DNA of 64,000 bases. It comes from JAGNKE01 sp964583335 (GTDB lineage Bacteria; Pseudomonadota; Alphaproteobacteria; Micavibrionales; Micavibrionaceae). Below the pieces are notes generated by a model. That model was not told the origin of the DNA. It did no database searches and saw only the letters and a list, made by a program, of their open reading frames with translations. Both the position numbers and the translations under genes were made by a program. The stretch spans positions 372,001 through 436,000 of the forward strand of contig CAZOVG010000001.1 in assembly GCA_964583335.1 (NCBI GenBank), given 5' to 3'. Shown here in pieces: positions 9,501-17,598 of the stretch (the stretch's first letter is position 1; each line of letters begins with the position of its first letter).

Positions 9501-9864
9501 GCTGCGTGTAGCCGGCCTGCCGAGACAGTCTCAGCATTTCCTCAATATTATATGAGTTGTGCTCCGCGTCGTCGGGACGGTTGCGCTGGGCGATCAAGTA
9601 TGCGCCCGTGTCCAGAAGGTGATCGGCAAGACGCAGGCGCGAATAGGCGTTGCGTTCATCCTGTGACATGGATTCATATTCGGCGCGGAATTTGGCCTCG
9701 GCGTCCGGCTGGTTCAAAAAGGTGTTCGTATTATTGTAAAGCAGGACGGCCTTCAGAGGGACTTGACCGCTTTGGCCCATAGAAGCGACCTGCGCGTCAA
9801 GCATGCGCTTGGCTTCTTTATATATGTCCTGAGGATCCGTACCGGATAACACGCCCTTATTCAT
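6565..9864 (-). CDS. divergent phosphoenolpyruvate carboxylase-like protein
   Basis: 1,099 residues from the ATG at 9864 (a GTG directly before it is the alternative). Landmarks of PEP carboxylase appear in order: ITPHPTEH (about 137-144, family LTAHPTE with catalytic His), WHAGGDADGKANA (about 247-259, family WMGGDRDGNP), IETRHNG (family DIRQES), SDSGKEYG (about 611-618, family SDSAKDAG with its Lys), LIKRGNGLSLERGGG (about 644-658), and QRAIGSNIWIA (family LRAIPWIFA). The catalytic loop HGRGG is not conserved: the His and first Arg align with Lys and Gly. The Arg of GGDRDG is Ala. The family C-terminus MRNTG is replaced by AARAGTIPHIP and 40 extra residues. The chain is about 200 residues longer than E. 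coli Ppc. It is either a highly diverged enzyme or a PEPC-fold protein with a new role. Confidence 0.75.
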   Translation of the reverse strand: MNKGVLSGTDPQDIYKEAKRMLDAQVASMGQSGQVPLKAVLLYNNTNTFLNQPDAEAKFRAEYESMSQDERNAYSRLRLADHLLDTGAYLIAQRNRPDDAEHNSYNIEEMLRLSRQAGYTQHDLMEFFSDVRIWKAITPHPTEHLDEEGIELFRQLVAVGEMPEEGRSAALETIVKAMASAEITPKRRLTTFEETDFALSQAKIYRDGQRAMFRRVNAAVAEAYDGYIFSPDLKRKDSGISTGMRVWHAGGDADGKANADRWALLYGMLSLTRGAVEDHLNDLERATKLIAEDECNTLRGKFQRSVEPFTYAREALEQLKDRIDLLERRFIDTDATGNKTQKAGADYDVIKEEFTNLFNGLKIGKIDITTRKGFEREIGNYFQFFAETINNPEARQIMAESDFMMRQYGLSAAIIETRHNGILLKETMNNIFRDKGFLESLNLPPDMAQTLRSKPMFAGIKSEADGLSPDQQKAFIDYVIHNSTPEQRREAFLHANPPTKDGNGYTAQTHEIFERYSLMSLNPAQFGMAIVAEADEMSTAYQRFLAEPFGATTLLHTPLNEEYETIKNMPDNMERHHNSGGQRDISERALEGTNGHWYGHNMVHGQMVPCSDSGKEYGLLVRVLETEGFRQTTVKSIGLGIATLIKRGNGLSLERGGGDDMMYTRYIAQMLREYAENRKAPLDPKNAKDRVLLQMGSFFSNTEQGRAIRINSSTPNQVSDDLCEKLGEMLGRRMELQGLVHKGTFIPPRGKYSPKTHKFLMETAYEMMQLYSAYRHAKGKNGDEGVLDRWATIVSDPSLAGAANSSARAQSKSSGKKSEALTAQRAIGSNIWIAMARTRHDGYFTSGEFLERMHNRYNESGLSKQDVKEFTLDSQWWRRNFFLRALMPAIRSDMKHGFEKLGVPDMTFDRAIEIGRSVKIDDNGVLTYDDPTGTITEEQALHAAFFEDQVLLVALTEAGLAIDEVNSPYNKPIDELIKTVRPADNSPNILFGKRTLERWPQLKLAGQKEREALPELVMADFYEDKVRAGETVDDPTKRLAISAARAGTIPHIPTVLGREAYGRRKEPIWGAEALIAPPKNFRPEIPTDGIHEQPDHGIS

Positions 9865-10890
9865 CACACCCTGCCTTTAGGCATCTGCATTGCTTATTTA
9901 TATTTTTCTAAACAGAAACCCGCCTATCTTTCCAGATGGCGTTGCCTGTCTTCTTTTATGCTCCCTATATTAACTTTTCGTCCTTAAAAATGCAACGAAT
10001 ATGAAAGGTTAAGATTTTCAGGATTTTAGGGCTGTCGGCGCCGTGCGGGGGCGTTTTTACGACATCGTCTCTTGTTTTAGGGGTGGGGGCCGTCTGAATC
10101 GCTTTTGCGTCGGCTTGTGACCCCTTGGCACATTTCTTAATTCGCCGAATAACGTGCAACTTTAGATGTTAATTTTTTTTTAAGTCGCAATGACTTTTCG
10201 CTGCAGGATGATTTGAGAACTTTTGCTTTTTGGCCTGATTGGATCAGTGAATCGGATTGAAAAAGCTTCTGGATATAGCTGTGGAAAGATTCTTGGATTG
10301 TTTTTATGATCTGTTTTACGGGCGTTTTATGCTTTGAATAAGCCAGCTTTTTATTTTAAATTTTAATTTTATAACGAGACGAGTGAGCTTAAGTAAATTT
10401 GAGCTGCAAAAAGAATTTAATATCGTCCAAATCTAAAATAATCACATTTATTATAATTATTTAAGTGCCTATAAATTTATCAACGGTTCGTATTTTAATT
10501 ATATAAGGCGATACGTTTTGTTGATTAGAAAATGCGCCTTTTTAGACTCCGTGATGTTTCCAATGTTGATGAATCTAAAAATGAAAAGTGATTATGTGGA
10601 TGGCTTGGTTAACCACAATGTGGAGTAATTTTTGAATTGGGTCATGAATCCAGCCTGAGGATTTTCGAGCATGAATCATCAGGCTATATTCAGGGTTGTT
10701 TTATAATCAAAGAGGATTGCAGGCGGAGAGGGGTGTTTGGCAGGATGTTCACGGTGTGAACGGTTCTGAGTCTATAAAAGCGGTTCATCGGTGTCATCGG
10801 GAAAAGACAAGATATCCTCAGGGAAGATGTGTATGATGTTGTCTGTTTTTTTGCCCGGCTTATTGGTCGGACCTGACGGAGAGATTTAGG
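9865..10890. other. 1-kb AT-rich intergenic region without a convincing gene
   Basis: Lies between divergent genes. From about 10140 to 10640 the DNA is clearly A/T-rich compared with its surroundings. Visible elements: a full CtrA-type motif TTAA-N7-TTAA at 10169-10183; several DnaA-box-like 9-mers with one or two mismatches (10280-10288, 10477-10485, 10595-10603, 10609-10617); about six GANTC sites; an imperfect hairpin with arms AGCCTGA (10652-10658) and TCAGGCT (10679-10685); and a GTTCAC-ggt-GTGAAC palindrome at 10747-10761. Short open frames here look like chance. It could be an extended regulatory region or a replication-related locus; nothing proves either. Confidence 0.5.
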
Positions 10891-13800
10891 ATGGAACGCA
10901 ATCAGTTTGACCTTTTGAGCGACCGCAGATTTTTGCCGCTTTTCATCACCCAGTTTCTGGGGGCCTTTAATGACAATATCTTTAAGATGACGCTTTCGAC
11001 TCTCGTGGCTTACGAGATCTGGACGGTTGGCTCGATTGATCCCAAGGTCCTGGTTTCTCTCGCGGCGGGGCTTTTTATCTTCCCGTTCATCGTTTGCGCT
11101 CCGTTGGCCGGCGAGTTGGCCGATAAATATAATAAGGACGCGGTGATCCGCTGGACGAAGGTCGCGGAAATCTTCATCGCTATCCTTGGCGCGACCTGTC
11201 TTTTGATGGGCGATATCACCGGACCTCCTATTTTTCTTGCCCTGTTCGTTTTGTTTGCGTTCGGCGTGCAGTCGGCGTTTTTCAGCCCCAGCAAATATTC
11301 CATATTGCCGCAGCATCTGCGCGAGGATGAACTGATCGGCGGGAACGCGCTTATTAATACGGGCACGTTTCTGGCTATTCTGACCGGGACGATCTTTGGC
11401 GGCGTTCTGGCGATTCTGCCCATGGGGCTGGTGATCGTTTCCGTCATCATGGTCACTTGCGCGGTCGTGGGTTATATCGCCAGCCGCTATATCCCTCTCG
11501 CGCCTGCGCCCGCGCCGGATCTGAAGCTGAATTTCAATGCGCCCGTCGAGGCGTACAGGATTATGAAATATGCCTCTCGGCAGTCGAAGGGCGTTTTTCT
11601 CGCCATTCTCGGCGCTTCGTGGTTCTATTTCGTCGGCGGGACGTTTTTGGCGCAGTTTCCGAATTTTGCCAAGACCACGCTGGGGGTCGATCAGGGCGTT
11701 CTGGTCTTTCTCATGACCGTGTTTTCGGTGGGGATCGCGCTGGGGGGGCTGGTCAATAACCGCTTGCTCCGTTCACGGATCGAGGCGACGTACGTACCCC
11801 TCGCGGCGCTCGGGATCGCCTTGTTTTCTCTTGATCTTTATTTTGCCAGCCTTGCCTATTCAGGGCCGGGGATCGGGCCAGACGGGCAGCCCGTTTATGG
11901 GCATTTGCTCTCTTTCCTTCCCAGTTTTTCAGGGCTGCGTATTACGTTCGATATATTTATGGTCTCTGTTATGGGTGGTCTTTATGTCATCCCGCTCTTG
12001 TCCATCATCCAGCATTTCACGCCGGAGGATCATAAGGCGCGGGTTCTGGCGGGCAGCGGGTTGATCGACTCGTTGTTCATCCTCATGTCTTCGCTGGTCG
12101 CTGTGACCGTTCTGGGGATGGGGTTCGAGGTTGAGCATCTGTTCCTGCTCATCTCGCTGGCGGGGCTGGGGGTCGCGGTTTATGTTTGCATGCTGCTGCC
12201 CGATTACCTGTTCAAGACGCTTTTGCAGGGGCTTTTCAAGTTTCTTTATAAGGTCGAGGTGCGCGGCCTTGAGAATTATGAAAAGGCAGGCCCCCGGGCC
12301 ATCATCGTGGGCAACCATGTTTCCTTGCTCGATCCGCCTTTGCTGGCGGCGTTCCTGCCGGGGCGACCGATGTTCGCGGTGAACAGCTTTGTGGCGGAAT
12401 GGTTCTGGGTGAAGCCGTTTCTCAAGCTGGTGGACGCGTTTCCACTGGACCCGACCAATCCGTTTTCGATCAAGTCTCTTATTAAAGAGGTTGAAAAGGA
12501 CAAGCATTGCGTGATTTTTCCCGAGGGGCGGCTGACGGAAACCGGGGCGCTGATGAAGGTGTACGAGGGGCCGGGCATGATTGCCGACAAGTCCGAGGCG
12601 GTTATTATTCCCGTCCGGCTCGACGGTGTTCAGCATACGCCGTTCGCACGTCTGAAGGGCAAGGTGCCGCTGCGTACATTCCCTAAAGTTACGATTACCA
12701 TTCTTGAGCCAAGGACGTTCAGAATTCCTGCCGATTATAAGGGCCGGGTGCGGCGGCGGGCGGCGGCGCGCCAGCTTTACAATCTCATGGAAGAGATGAT
12801 GTTCCTGACGCAGGACCGTGAGCAGACGCTTTATCAGGCACTGATGAAGGCGCGGCACGTGAACGGCGATTCCGAGGCCATCATCGAGGATATCGAGCGC
12901 AAGCCCGTGACGTTCAAGAAACTCGTGCGCGGTTCGATCGTCTTGGGCCGGAAGGTCGCGGGCTTCACGGAGAAGGGCGAGAATGTCGGCTTCCTTCTGC
13001 CGAACAGCAGCGCAGCGATTGCCACGTTCTTCGGGTTGCAGGCGTTCGGGCGCGTTCCGGCGATGCTGAACTTTTCGGCGGGGGCGCAGTCTATTCTGGC
13101 GGCCTGTCATGCGGCGCAGATCAAGACCGTTATCACGTCACGGCGGTTCATCGAATTCGGCCGGCTGACGACATTGATTCAGGAGATGGAATCGCAGGTT
13201 AAAATCGTTTATCTGGAGGACGTGCGCAAAAAAATCGGCGTTGTCGACAAGATTCGCGGTTTTTATTCGCCGATCACGGCGGAATATACGCATAAACGGC
13301 AGGGAATCACTCCGAATGACCCCGCCGTGATCCTTTTTACCTCTGGTTCGGAGGGTTTGCCGAAGGGAGTCGTGCTTTCCCATGGCAATATCATGGCGAA
13401 TATCGTGCAGCTGACCAGCCGGGTGGATTTCAACCGGCAAGACATCGTCTTTAATTGTCTGCCGATCTTCCACTCGTTCGGCCTGACGGCGGGAACGCTG
13501 CTGCCGATCCTTTCGGGGATCCGTACGTTCCTCTATCCCAGCCCGCTGCATTACCGGATTGTGCCGGAGATGGTCTATTCCACCAACGCCAGCATCATGT
13601 TCGGCACCGACACGTTCCTGAACGGGTATGCGCGGATGGCCGATCCTTATGATTTCTACCGCATGCGGTACATCTTCGCGGGGGCGGAAAAGGTGAAGGA
13701 CGAGACCAAGCAGATTTATATGGAGCGGTTCGGCGTCCGGGTTCTTGAGGGTTACGGGGCAACGGAAACTTCGCCTGCGCTCACGCTCAATTCACCCATG

Positions 13801-14355
13801 CATATGAAGGCGGGTTCGGTCGGGCGGCTGCTGCCCGGCATCGAGTACCGGCTTGAGGATGTTCCGGGGGTCGAGCGGGGCGGACGGCTTTATGTGCGCG
13901 GGCCGAACGTGATGCTCGGTTATTATCTTTATGACAAACCGGGGGTGATCCAGCCGCCGGGCGAGGGCTGGCACGATACGGGCGATATCGTGGATATCGA
14001 CGCGCAAGGCTTTGTGACCATTTTGGGCCGCGCCAAGCGGTTTGCCAAGATTGCGGGGGAGATGGTTTCCCTTACCAGCGTCGAGACTTTGGTTGCCAAG
14101 GTCTATCCCGATTTCGCGCATGCGGTGGTCGCTGTTCCCGATGCGCGGAAGGGCGAGCAGCTTATTCTTGCGACGACATGCCCGGACCTCAAGCGCGAGG
14201 CGCTCTCCAAATATGCCGGGGAGAACGGAATCTCGGAGCTTTCAGTGCCGAAAACCATCCTGACGATGGATAAAATTCCCGTTCTGGGCAGCGGTAAGAC
14301 GGATTACACGGCGCTCAAGGCCTATGTCGAGGGGCAGCTAGCGAAGGCGGCTTAG
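10891..14355 (+). CDS. aas: MFS transporter / PlsC acyltransferase / acyl-ACP ligase fusion (LplT-Aas type)
   Basis: 1,154 residues in three parts. Residues 1 to about 425 are an MFS transporter with some 12 hydrophobic segments (LplT-like lysophospholipid flippase). About 445-620 are a PlsC-type acyltransferase with NHVSLLD (HX4D, about 474) and FPEGR (about 545). About 660-1,150 are an AMP-forming acyl ligase with LFTSGSEGLPKG (about 815), GYGATETSP and GWHDTGD. In E. coli these activities are the separate LplT and Aas proteins, which recycle lysophosphatidylethanolamine at the inner membrane; fused versions are known in other proteobacteria. The ATG at 10891 follows a purine-rich site. chrA starts six bases downstream. 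Confidence 0.88.
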   Translation: MERNQFDLLSDRRFLPLFITQFLGAFNDNIFKMTLSTLVAYEIWTVGSIDPKVLVSLAAGLFIFPFIVCAPLAGELADKYNKDAVIRWTKVAEIFIAILGATCLLMGDITGPPIFLALFVLFAFGVQSAFFSPSKYSILPQHLREDELIGGNALINTGTFLAILTGTIFGGVLAILPMGLVIVSVIMVTCAVVGYIASRYIPLAPAPAPDLKLNFNAPVEAYRIMKYASRQSKGVFLAILGASWFYFVGGTFLAQFPNFAKTTLGVDQGVLVFLMTVFSVGIALGGLVNNRLLRSRIEATYVPLAALGIALFSLDLYFASLAYSGPGIGPDGQPVYGHLLSFLPSFSGLRITFDIFMVSVMGGLYVIPLLSIIQHFTPEDHKARVLAGSGLIDSLFILMSSLVAVTVLGMGFEVEHLFLLISLAGLGVAVYVCMLLPDYLFKTLLQGLFKFLYKVEVRGLENYEKAGPRAIIVGNHVSLLDPPLLAAFLPGRPMFAVNSFVAEWFWVKPFLKLVDAFPLDPTNPFSIKSLIKEVEKDKHCVIFPEGRLTETGALMKVYEGPGMIADKSEAVIIPVRLDGVQHTPFARLKGKVPLRTFPKVTITILEPRTFRIPADYKGRVRRRAAARQLYNLMEEMMFLTQDREQTLYQALMKARHVNGDSEAIIEDIERKPVTFKKLVRGSIVLGRKVAGFTEKGENVGFLLPNSSAAIATFFGLQAFGRVPAMLNFSAGAQSILAACHAAQIKTVITSRRFIEFGRLTTLIQEMESQVKIVYLEDVRKKIGVVDKIRGFYSPITAEYTHKRQGITPNDPAVILFTSGSEGLPKGVVLSHGNIMANIVQLTSRVDFNRQDIVFNCLPIFHSFGLTAGTLLPILSGIRTFLYPSPLHYRIVPEMVYSTNASIMFGTDTFLNGYARMADPYDFYRMRYIFAGAEKVKDETKQIYMERFGVRVLEGYGATETSPALTLNSPMHMKAGSVGRLLPGIEYRLEDVPGVERGGRLYVRGPNVMLGYYLYDKPGVIQPPGEGWHDTGDIVDIDAQGFVTILGRAKRFAKIAGEMVSLTSVETLVAKVYPDFAHAVVAVPDARKGEQLILATTCPDLKREALSKYAGENGISELSVPKTILTMDKIPVLGSGKTDYTALKAYVEGQLAKAA

Positions 14356-14361
14356 CGTTTT

Positions 14362-15705
14362 ATGTCGCAAATCCATGATCATGTCCGCCCCACGCCGCCG
14401 AGTTTCCGAGAGGCGCTGCGGTTCTGGCTCAAGCTTGGCTGTATCAGTTTCGGCGGTCCGGCGGGGCAGATCGCCATTATGCATCAGGAGCTTGTCGAGA
14501 AACGCCGATGGATTTCCGAGCGACGTTTCCTGCATGCCTTGAATTACTGCATGTTGCTGCCGGGGCCGGAGGCGCAGCAGCTCGCGACCTATATCGGCTG
14601 GCTTCTGCACGGGGTGCGGGGCGGGCTGGCGGCGGGTCTTTTGTTCGTCCTGCCTTCGTTTTTCCTTTTGATCCTGCTGTCATGGATTTATGTCACCTTT
14701 GCCCATCTGCCTGTCGTCGCGGGGATTTTTTACGGCATCAAGCCCGCCGTGACGGCCATCGTGTTGCAGGCGACTTATCGTATCGGGATGCGGACGCTTA
14801 AAAATCCTGCGCTCTGGGGAATCGCGTGCTGTTCATTTCTGGCGTTGTTCCTGCTGGGTTTGCCGTTCCCGCTGATCGTGCTTTTGGCGGCGCTGGCCGG
14901 GTTGGTCGGGGGGCGGATCGCGCCCGCGCTGTTTTCCGGTACGGCTCATGCGAAGGGGGCGCAGGCGGATTACGGACCCGCCGTGATCAACGACGATTCC
15001 GCTCCGCATGCGCGGTTTTCATTTCCGTCTCTCTTTAAGGTTCTTGGCGTCGGTCTTTTGCTTTGGCTGGTCCCACTGATCATTTTGATTTTTTGCGGAG
15101 GTTGGGTGCATCCGTATACGCAGATGGGGTGGTTTTTTACCAAGGCGGCGTTTTTGACGTTCGGCGGAGCCTATGCGGTTCTGCCTTATGTCTTTCAGGC
15201 GGCGGTCGAGCATTATGGCTGGTTGACCGCTCCCCAAATGATCGACGGATTGGCTTTGGGCGAGACGACGCCGGGGCCGCTGATCATGGTGCTCGCCTTC
15301 GTGGGGTTTGTCGGCGGGCACGGGGCTGCGCCGTTCGGGCCGGAATGGTTGGGCCTAGCCGGGATCGCGGGCGCGGCGGTCGTGACGTGGTTTACGTTTT
15401 TGCCCTCGTTCCTCTTCATCTTCGCCGGGGCGCCAATCGTCGAGGCCACGCACGGCAAGATGAAGTTTACCGCGCCCCTGACCGCGATCACGGCGGCGGT
15501 GGTCGGGGTGATTTTCAATCTGGCGCTGTTCTTCGGGTATCATGTTCTCTGGCCGCAGGGGTTCGCGGGCGTTTTTGATCTCTTTGCTCTTATCATGATG
15601 GTACTGGCGGCGTTGGCGCTTTTGGTCTTCAAGCGATCGGTGCTGAGCGTGATTGGGGTTAGCGCCTTGATCGGGCTTGGATATTCTCTTTTTGTAACTT
15701 TATGA
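14362..15705 (+). CDS. chrA: chromate efflux transporter ChrA
   Basis: 447 residues, the size of the long two-domain CHR proteins. The two homologous halves both show the family signature: FGGPAGQIAIMH with the EKRRWISERRFLHAL segment and LLPGPEAQQLATYIG in the N-terminal half, and TFGGAYAVLPYV with QMIDGLALGETTPGPL in the C-terminal half. About ten hydrophobic segments. CHR proteins export chromate from the cytoplasm, some in exchange for sulfate. It starts six bases after the fusion gene and probably shares its transcript, although no functional link is obvious. A metal-related cluster follows. Confidence 0.9.
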   Translation: MSQIHDHVRPTPPSFREALRFWLKLGCISFGGPAGQIAIMHQELVEKRRWISERRFLHALNYCMLLPGPEAQQLATYIGWLLHGVRGGLAAGLLFVLPSFFLLILLSWIYVTFAHLPVVAGIFYGIKPAVTAIVLQATYRIGMRTLKNPALWGIACCSFLALFLLGLPFPLIVLLAALAGLVGGRIAPALFSGTAHAKGAQADYGPAVINDDSAPHARFSFPSLFKVLGVGLLLWLVPLIILIFCGGWVHPYTQMGWFFTKAAFLTFGGAYAVLPYVFQAAVEHYGWLTAPQMIDGLALGETTPGPLIMVLAFVGFVGGHGAAPFGPEWLGLAGIAGAAVVTWFTFLPSFLFIFAGAPIVEATHGKMKFTAPLTAITAAVVGVIFNLALFFGYHVLWPQGFAGVFDLFALIMMVLAALALLVFKRSVLSVIGVSALIGLGYSLFVTL

Positions 15706-15766
15706 TCTGCCACGCGAATTTTTTATGCGGACCTTGTTATAGGCTTTTTATGGTAAGATTGACGGC

Positions 15767-16144
15767 ATGAAGCGTCTTTTGTTGTTTTTCTTTGCTTTTG
15801 CCTTTGCGTTTAATGCTGTCAGCTTGAGCGCCTTTGCCGCTGCGTGTCCGCATGGGTCTGCTTCGGAAGCGCGTAAAGAAAAGCCTCAGGGTGTTATGCC
15901 CTGTCATGAGGCCGGACAGCAGAAGCAGCAGAGCTCTCAACAGACTGATCAGAAGCCCGGTCATTGCGCAGGGGTTTGTCTGTGTCTTCATGCCGCGCTC
16001 GGGCCTATCGCGACGTTAACCCGTACGTCCGCTCCTTTTGAAAATACCACGCTTATGAAAAACATCATTCTGCCCGCAGGGCCGGATGTTTTTGTTACCC
16101 GCCTCACTGTACCTCTCGACCGCCCTCCCAAAAACCACTCTTGA
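15767..16144 (+). CDS. Cys/His-containing secreted protein at start of metal cluster
   Basis: 125 residues with a clear signal peptide ending near AFAAA. The mature part is rich in Gln, Lys and Ser and contains CPHG, MPCHEAG and GHCAGVCLCLHAA, a spacing reminiscent of the small CopL / DUF2946 proteins found in copper regions. It precedes genes for an outer-membrane-like protein, an HMA protein and a MerT-like membrane protein on the same strand, so a role in periplasmic metal binding or sensing is plausible. The similarity is by pattern only. Confidence 0.6.
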   Translation: MKRLLLFFFAFAFAFNAVSLSAFAAACPHGSASEARKEKPQGVMPCHEAGQQKQQSSQQTDQKPGHCAGVCLCLHAALGPIATLTRTSAPFENTTLMKNIILPAGPDVFVTRLTVPLDRPPKNHS

Positions 16145-16224
16145 ATATATCTCTTGTAAGTCGCTGCTTCATTGCGTCTTGCAGAATTTTGTATCCAATT
16201 TTGGCTTTTTAAGTGAGGTCTATT

Positions 16225-16875
16225 ATGCGAAACCTACTTTCATTTTTTCTGGGTGCGGCTTGCGGGCTGTACGTGCCTTGGGCGGAGGCCCGCGACATTA
16301 CCTATCCGGGCGGACTATCCGTTATGACCATGAATGCCGGCGATATGAATGCTCTTTATGCCTTCTATTCTCCGACAGCGCGATATTCTCTGGGCTATGC
16401 CGGGGAATACTGGCGGGATGGGGATTATACGATCCAGTCGGTCCGCCTGAATTATCTGGCGAAGCGCTGGAACAACCCGGATTCGCAGGCGAATCTTTAC
16501 CTGCGGTCGGGGGTTGGCATGGCTTACGGTGAGGACGGCGAGGATTCGGACCGCGAAGTTTCGCCCGCCGCATATGTCGGGGGTTCGATCGACTGGGAGG
16601 ATCGGCGTTTCTATGTCTCTTATGAAAACCGCTACACCTCTGCGGGGGATTATGGCGATTCCTTCAAGCAGTCGGCGCGGGTCGGTGTCACGCCTTACAT
16701 CGGCGAATTCGGCGATCTTCATACATGGTTGATGTTACAGGCGGACCACGAGCCGGAGGCGGATCACCCCGTGACCGTCACGCCGCTGGTGCGGATGTTC
16801 AAGGGTGCGCATCTGGTTGAGGCCGGAGTCAGCAATCAGGGTGATGTCCTGTTTCACTGGATGGTTCAATTCTAG
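16225..16875 (+). CDS. exported beta-rich hypothetical protein in metal cluster
   Basis: 216 residues from the ATG at 16225, chosen because AAGTGAGG lies just upstream; the in-frame GTG at 16213 falls inside that site. A signal peptide of about 22 residues ends at AEA. The remainder alternates aromatic and polar residues (YSLGYAGEYWRDG, LYLRSGVGMAYG, RRFYVSYENRYT) and ends in an aromatic residue (MVQF), as outer-membrane beta-barrels do. I do not recognise a named family. It is 23 bases upstream of the HMA gene and probably in one operon with it. An outer-membrane place in the metal system is inference. Confidence 0.65.
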   Translation: MRNLLSFFLGAACGLYVPWAEARDITYPGGLSVMTMNAGDMNALYAFYSPTARYSLGYAGEYWRDGDYTIQSVRLNYLAKRWNNPDSQANLYLRSGVGMAYGEDGEDSDREVSPAAYVGGSIDWEDRRFYVSYENRYTSAGDYGDSFKQSARVGVTPYIGEFGDLHTWLMLQADHEPEADHPVTVTPLVRMFKGAHLVEAGVSNQGDVLFHWMVQF

Positions 16876-16898
16876 ATTTTTATGGAAAGGTTAAGATT

Positions 16899-17210
16899 AT
16901 GAAACGCTTATTTCTTGTCATGGGTTCTATCACTTTGTTTTTCGCTCAGCCCGCGTTCGCGGGCGAAACGGTGCGCGTCAACGTCAACGGGCTGGTCTGC
17001 GATTTTTGCGCGCGGGCCGTCGAAAAAGTGTTCGGCGGTCAGGCGGCCGTCGATCAAATCAAGGTCGATCTGTCTGCCAAACTTATTACGATCGGCATGA
17101 AGGACGGGCAGACGCTGGATGACGCGACGATCACCAAGCTGGTGAACGATTCCGGCTATGCGCTGGTGTCGATCGAGCGGGCGGAGGCGGAGGATGGAAA
17201 AGATCAGTGA
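16899..17210 (+). CDS. periplasmic heavy-metal-associated (MerP-like) protein
   Basis: 103 residues. A signal peptide ends near AFA (about residue 22), then a single HMA ferredoxin-like fold. The metal-binding CxxC is in GLVCDFCARAVEK, and the second half (DDATITKLVNDSGYALVSIE) matches the usual HMA ending. It is a periplasmic soft-metal carrier of the MerP/CopZ type. The next gene, MerT-like, overlaps it by 17 bases, so the pair is translationally coupled and the carrier probably hands metal to the membrane protein. The metal cannot be read from sequence. Confidence 0.85.
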   Translation: MKRLFLVMGSITLFFAQPAFAGETVRVNVNGLVCDFCARAVEKVFGGQAAVDQIKVDLSAKLITIGMKDGQTLDDATITKLVNDSGYALVSIERAEAEDGKDQ

Positions 17211-17598
17211 TTCCGTTGAAAAGAGCCTATATCGGCAGACGCTGGTTCCCATGCTTAGTTTGTTTACGAGCTTCGGGACCATGATCTGCTGCGCGCTTCC
17301 GGCGCTGCTTGTGGCGCTCGGCATGGGGGCGGCGCTGGCGGGGCTGGTTTCCGCCGCGCCGTGGCTTGTGTGGCTGTCGGATCATAAAGTCATCGTCTTT
17401 AGCGTGGCGGGCGTTTTACTGGCCGCGTCGGCGGCAATGCTGTGGCGGGGGCGCTATCTGCCGTGTCCCGCCGATCCGCTCAAGGCGAAGGCCTGTGCGC
17501 GGCTGCGCATATTCAGCCTCGCGGTCACGGGCTTTTCGCTGGTTCTTTACGGGATCGGGTTCTTTTTCGCGTTTCTGGCGGCGGATCTTTTATTTTAG
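17194..17598 (+). CDS. MerT-like inner-membrane metal transport protein
   Basis: 134 residues from the ATG at 17194, which sits behind GGCGGAGGCGGAGG inside the end of the HMA gene. Three to four hydrophobic segments. The first contains the vicinal cysteines MICCALPALLVALGMGAAL, comparable to the Cys-Cys pair in helix 1 of MerT that takes Hg(II) from MerP. Two further Cys occur in the loop LPCPADPLKAKACARL, like the loop pair of MerT. No merA or merR is in the window, so mercury resistance is not established; another soft metal is possible. Confidence 0.78.
   Translation: MEKISDSVEKSLYRQTLVPMLSLFTSFGTMICCALPALLVALGMGAALAGLVSAAPWLVWLSDHKVIVFSVAGVLLAASAAMLWRGRYLPCPADPLKAKACARLRIFSLAVTGFSLVLYGIGFFFAFLAADLLF

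Noticed and set aside
9965..10159. Short minus-strand frame in the AT-rich gap
   Set aside because: No ribosome binding site, no domain character, and it runs through otherwise gene-free DNA.
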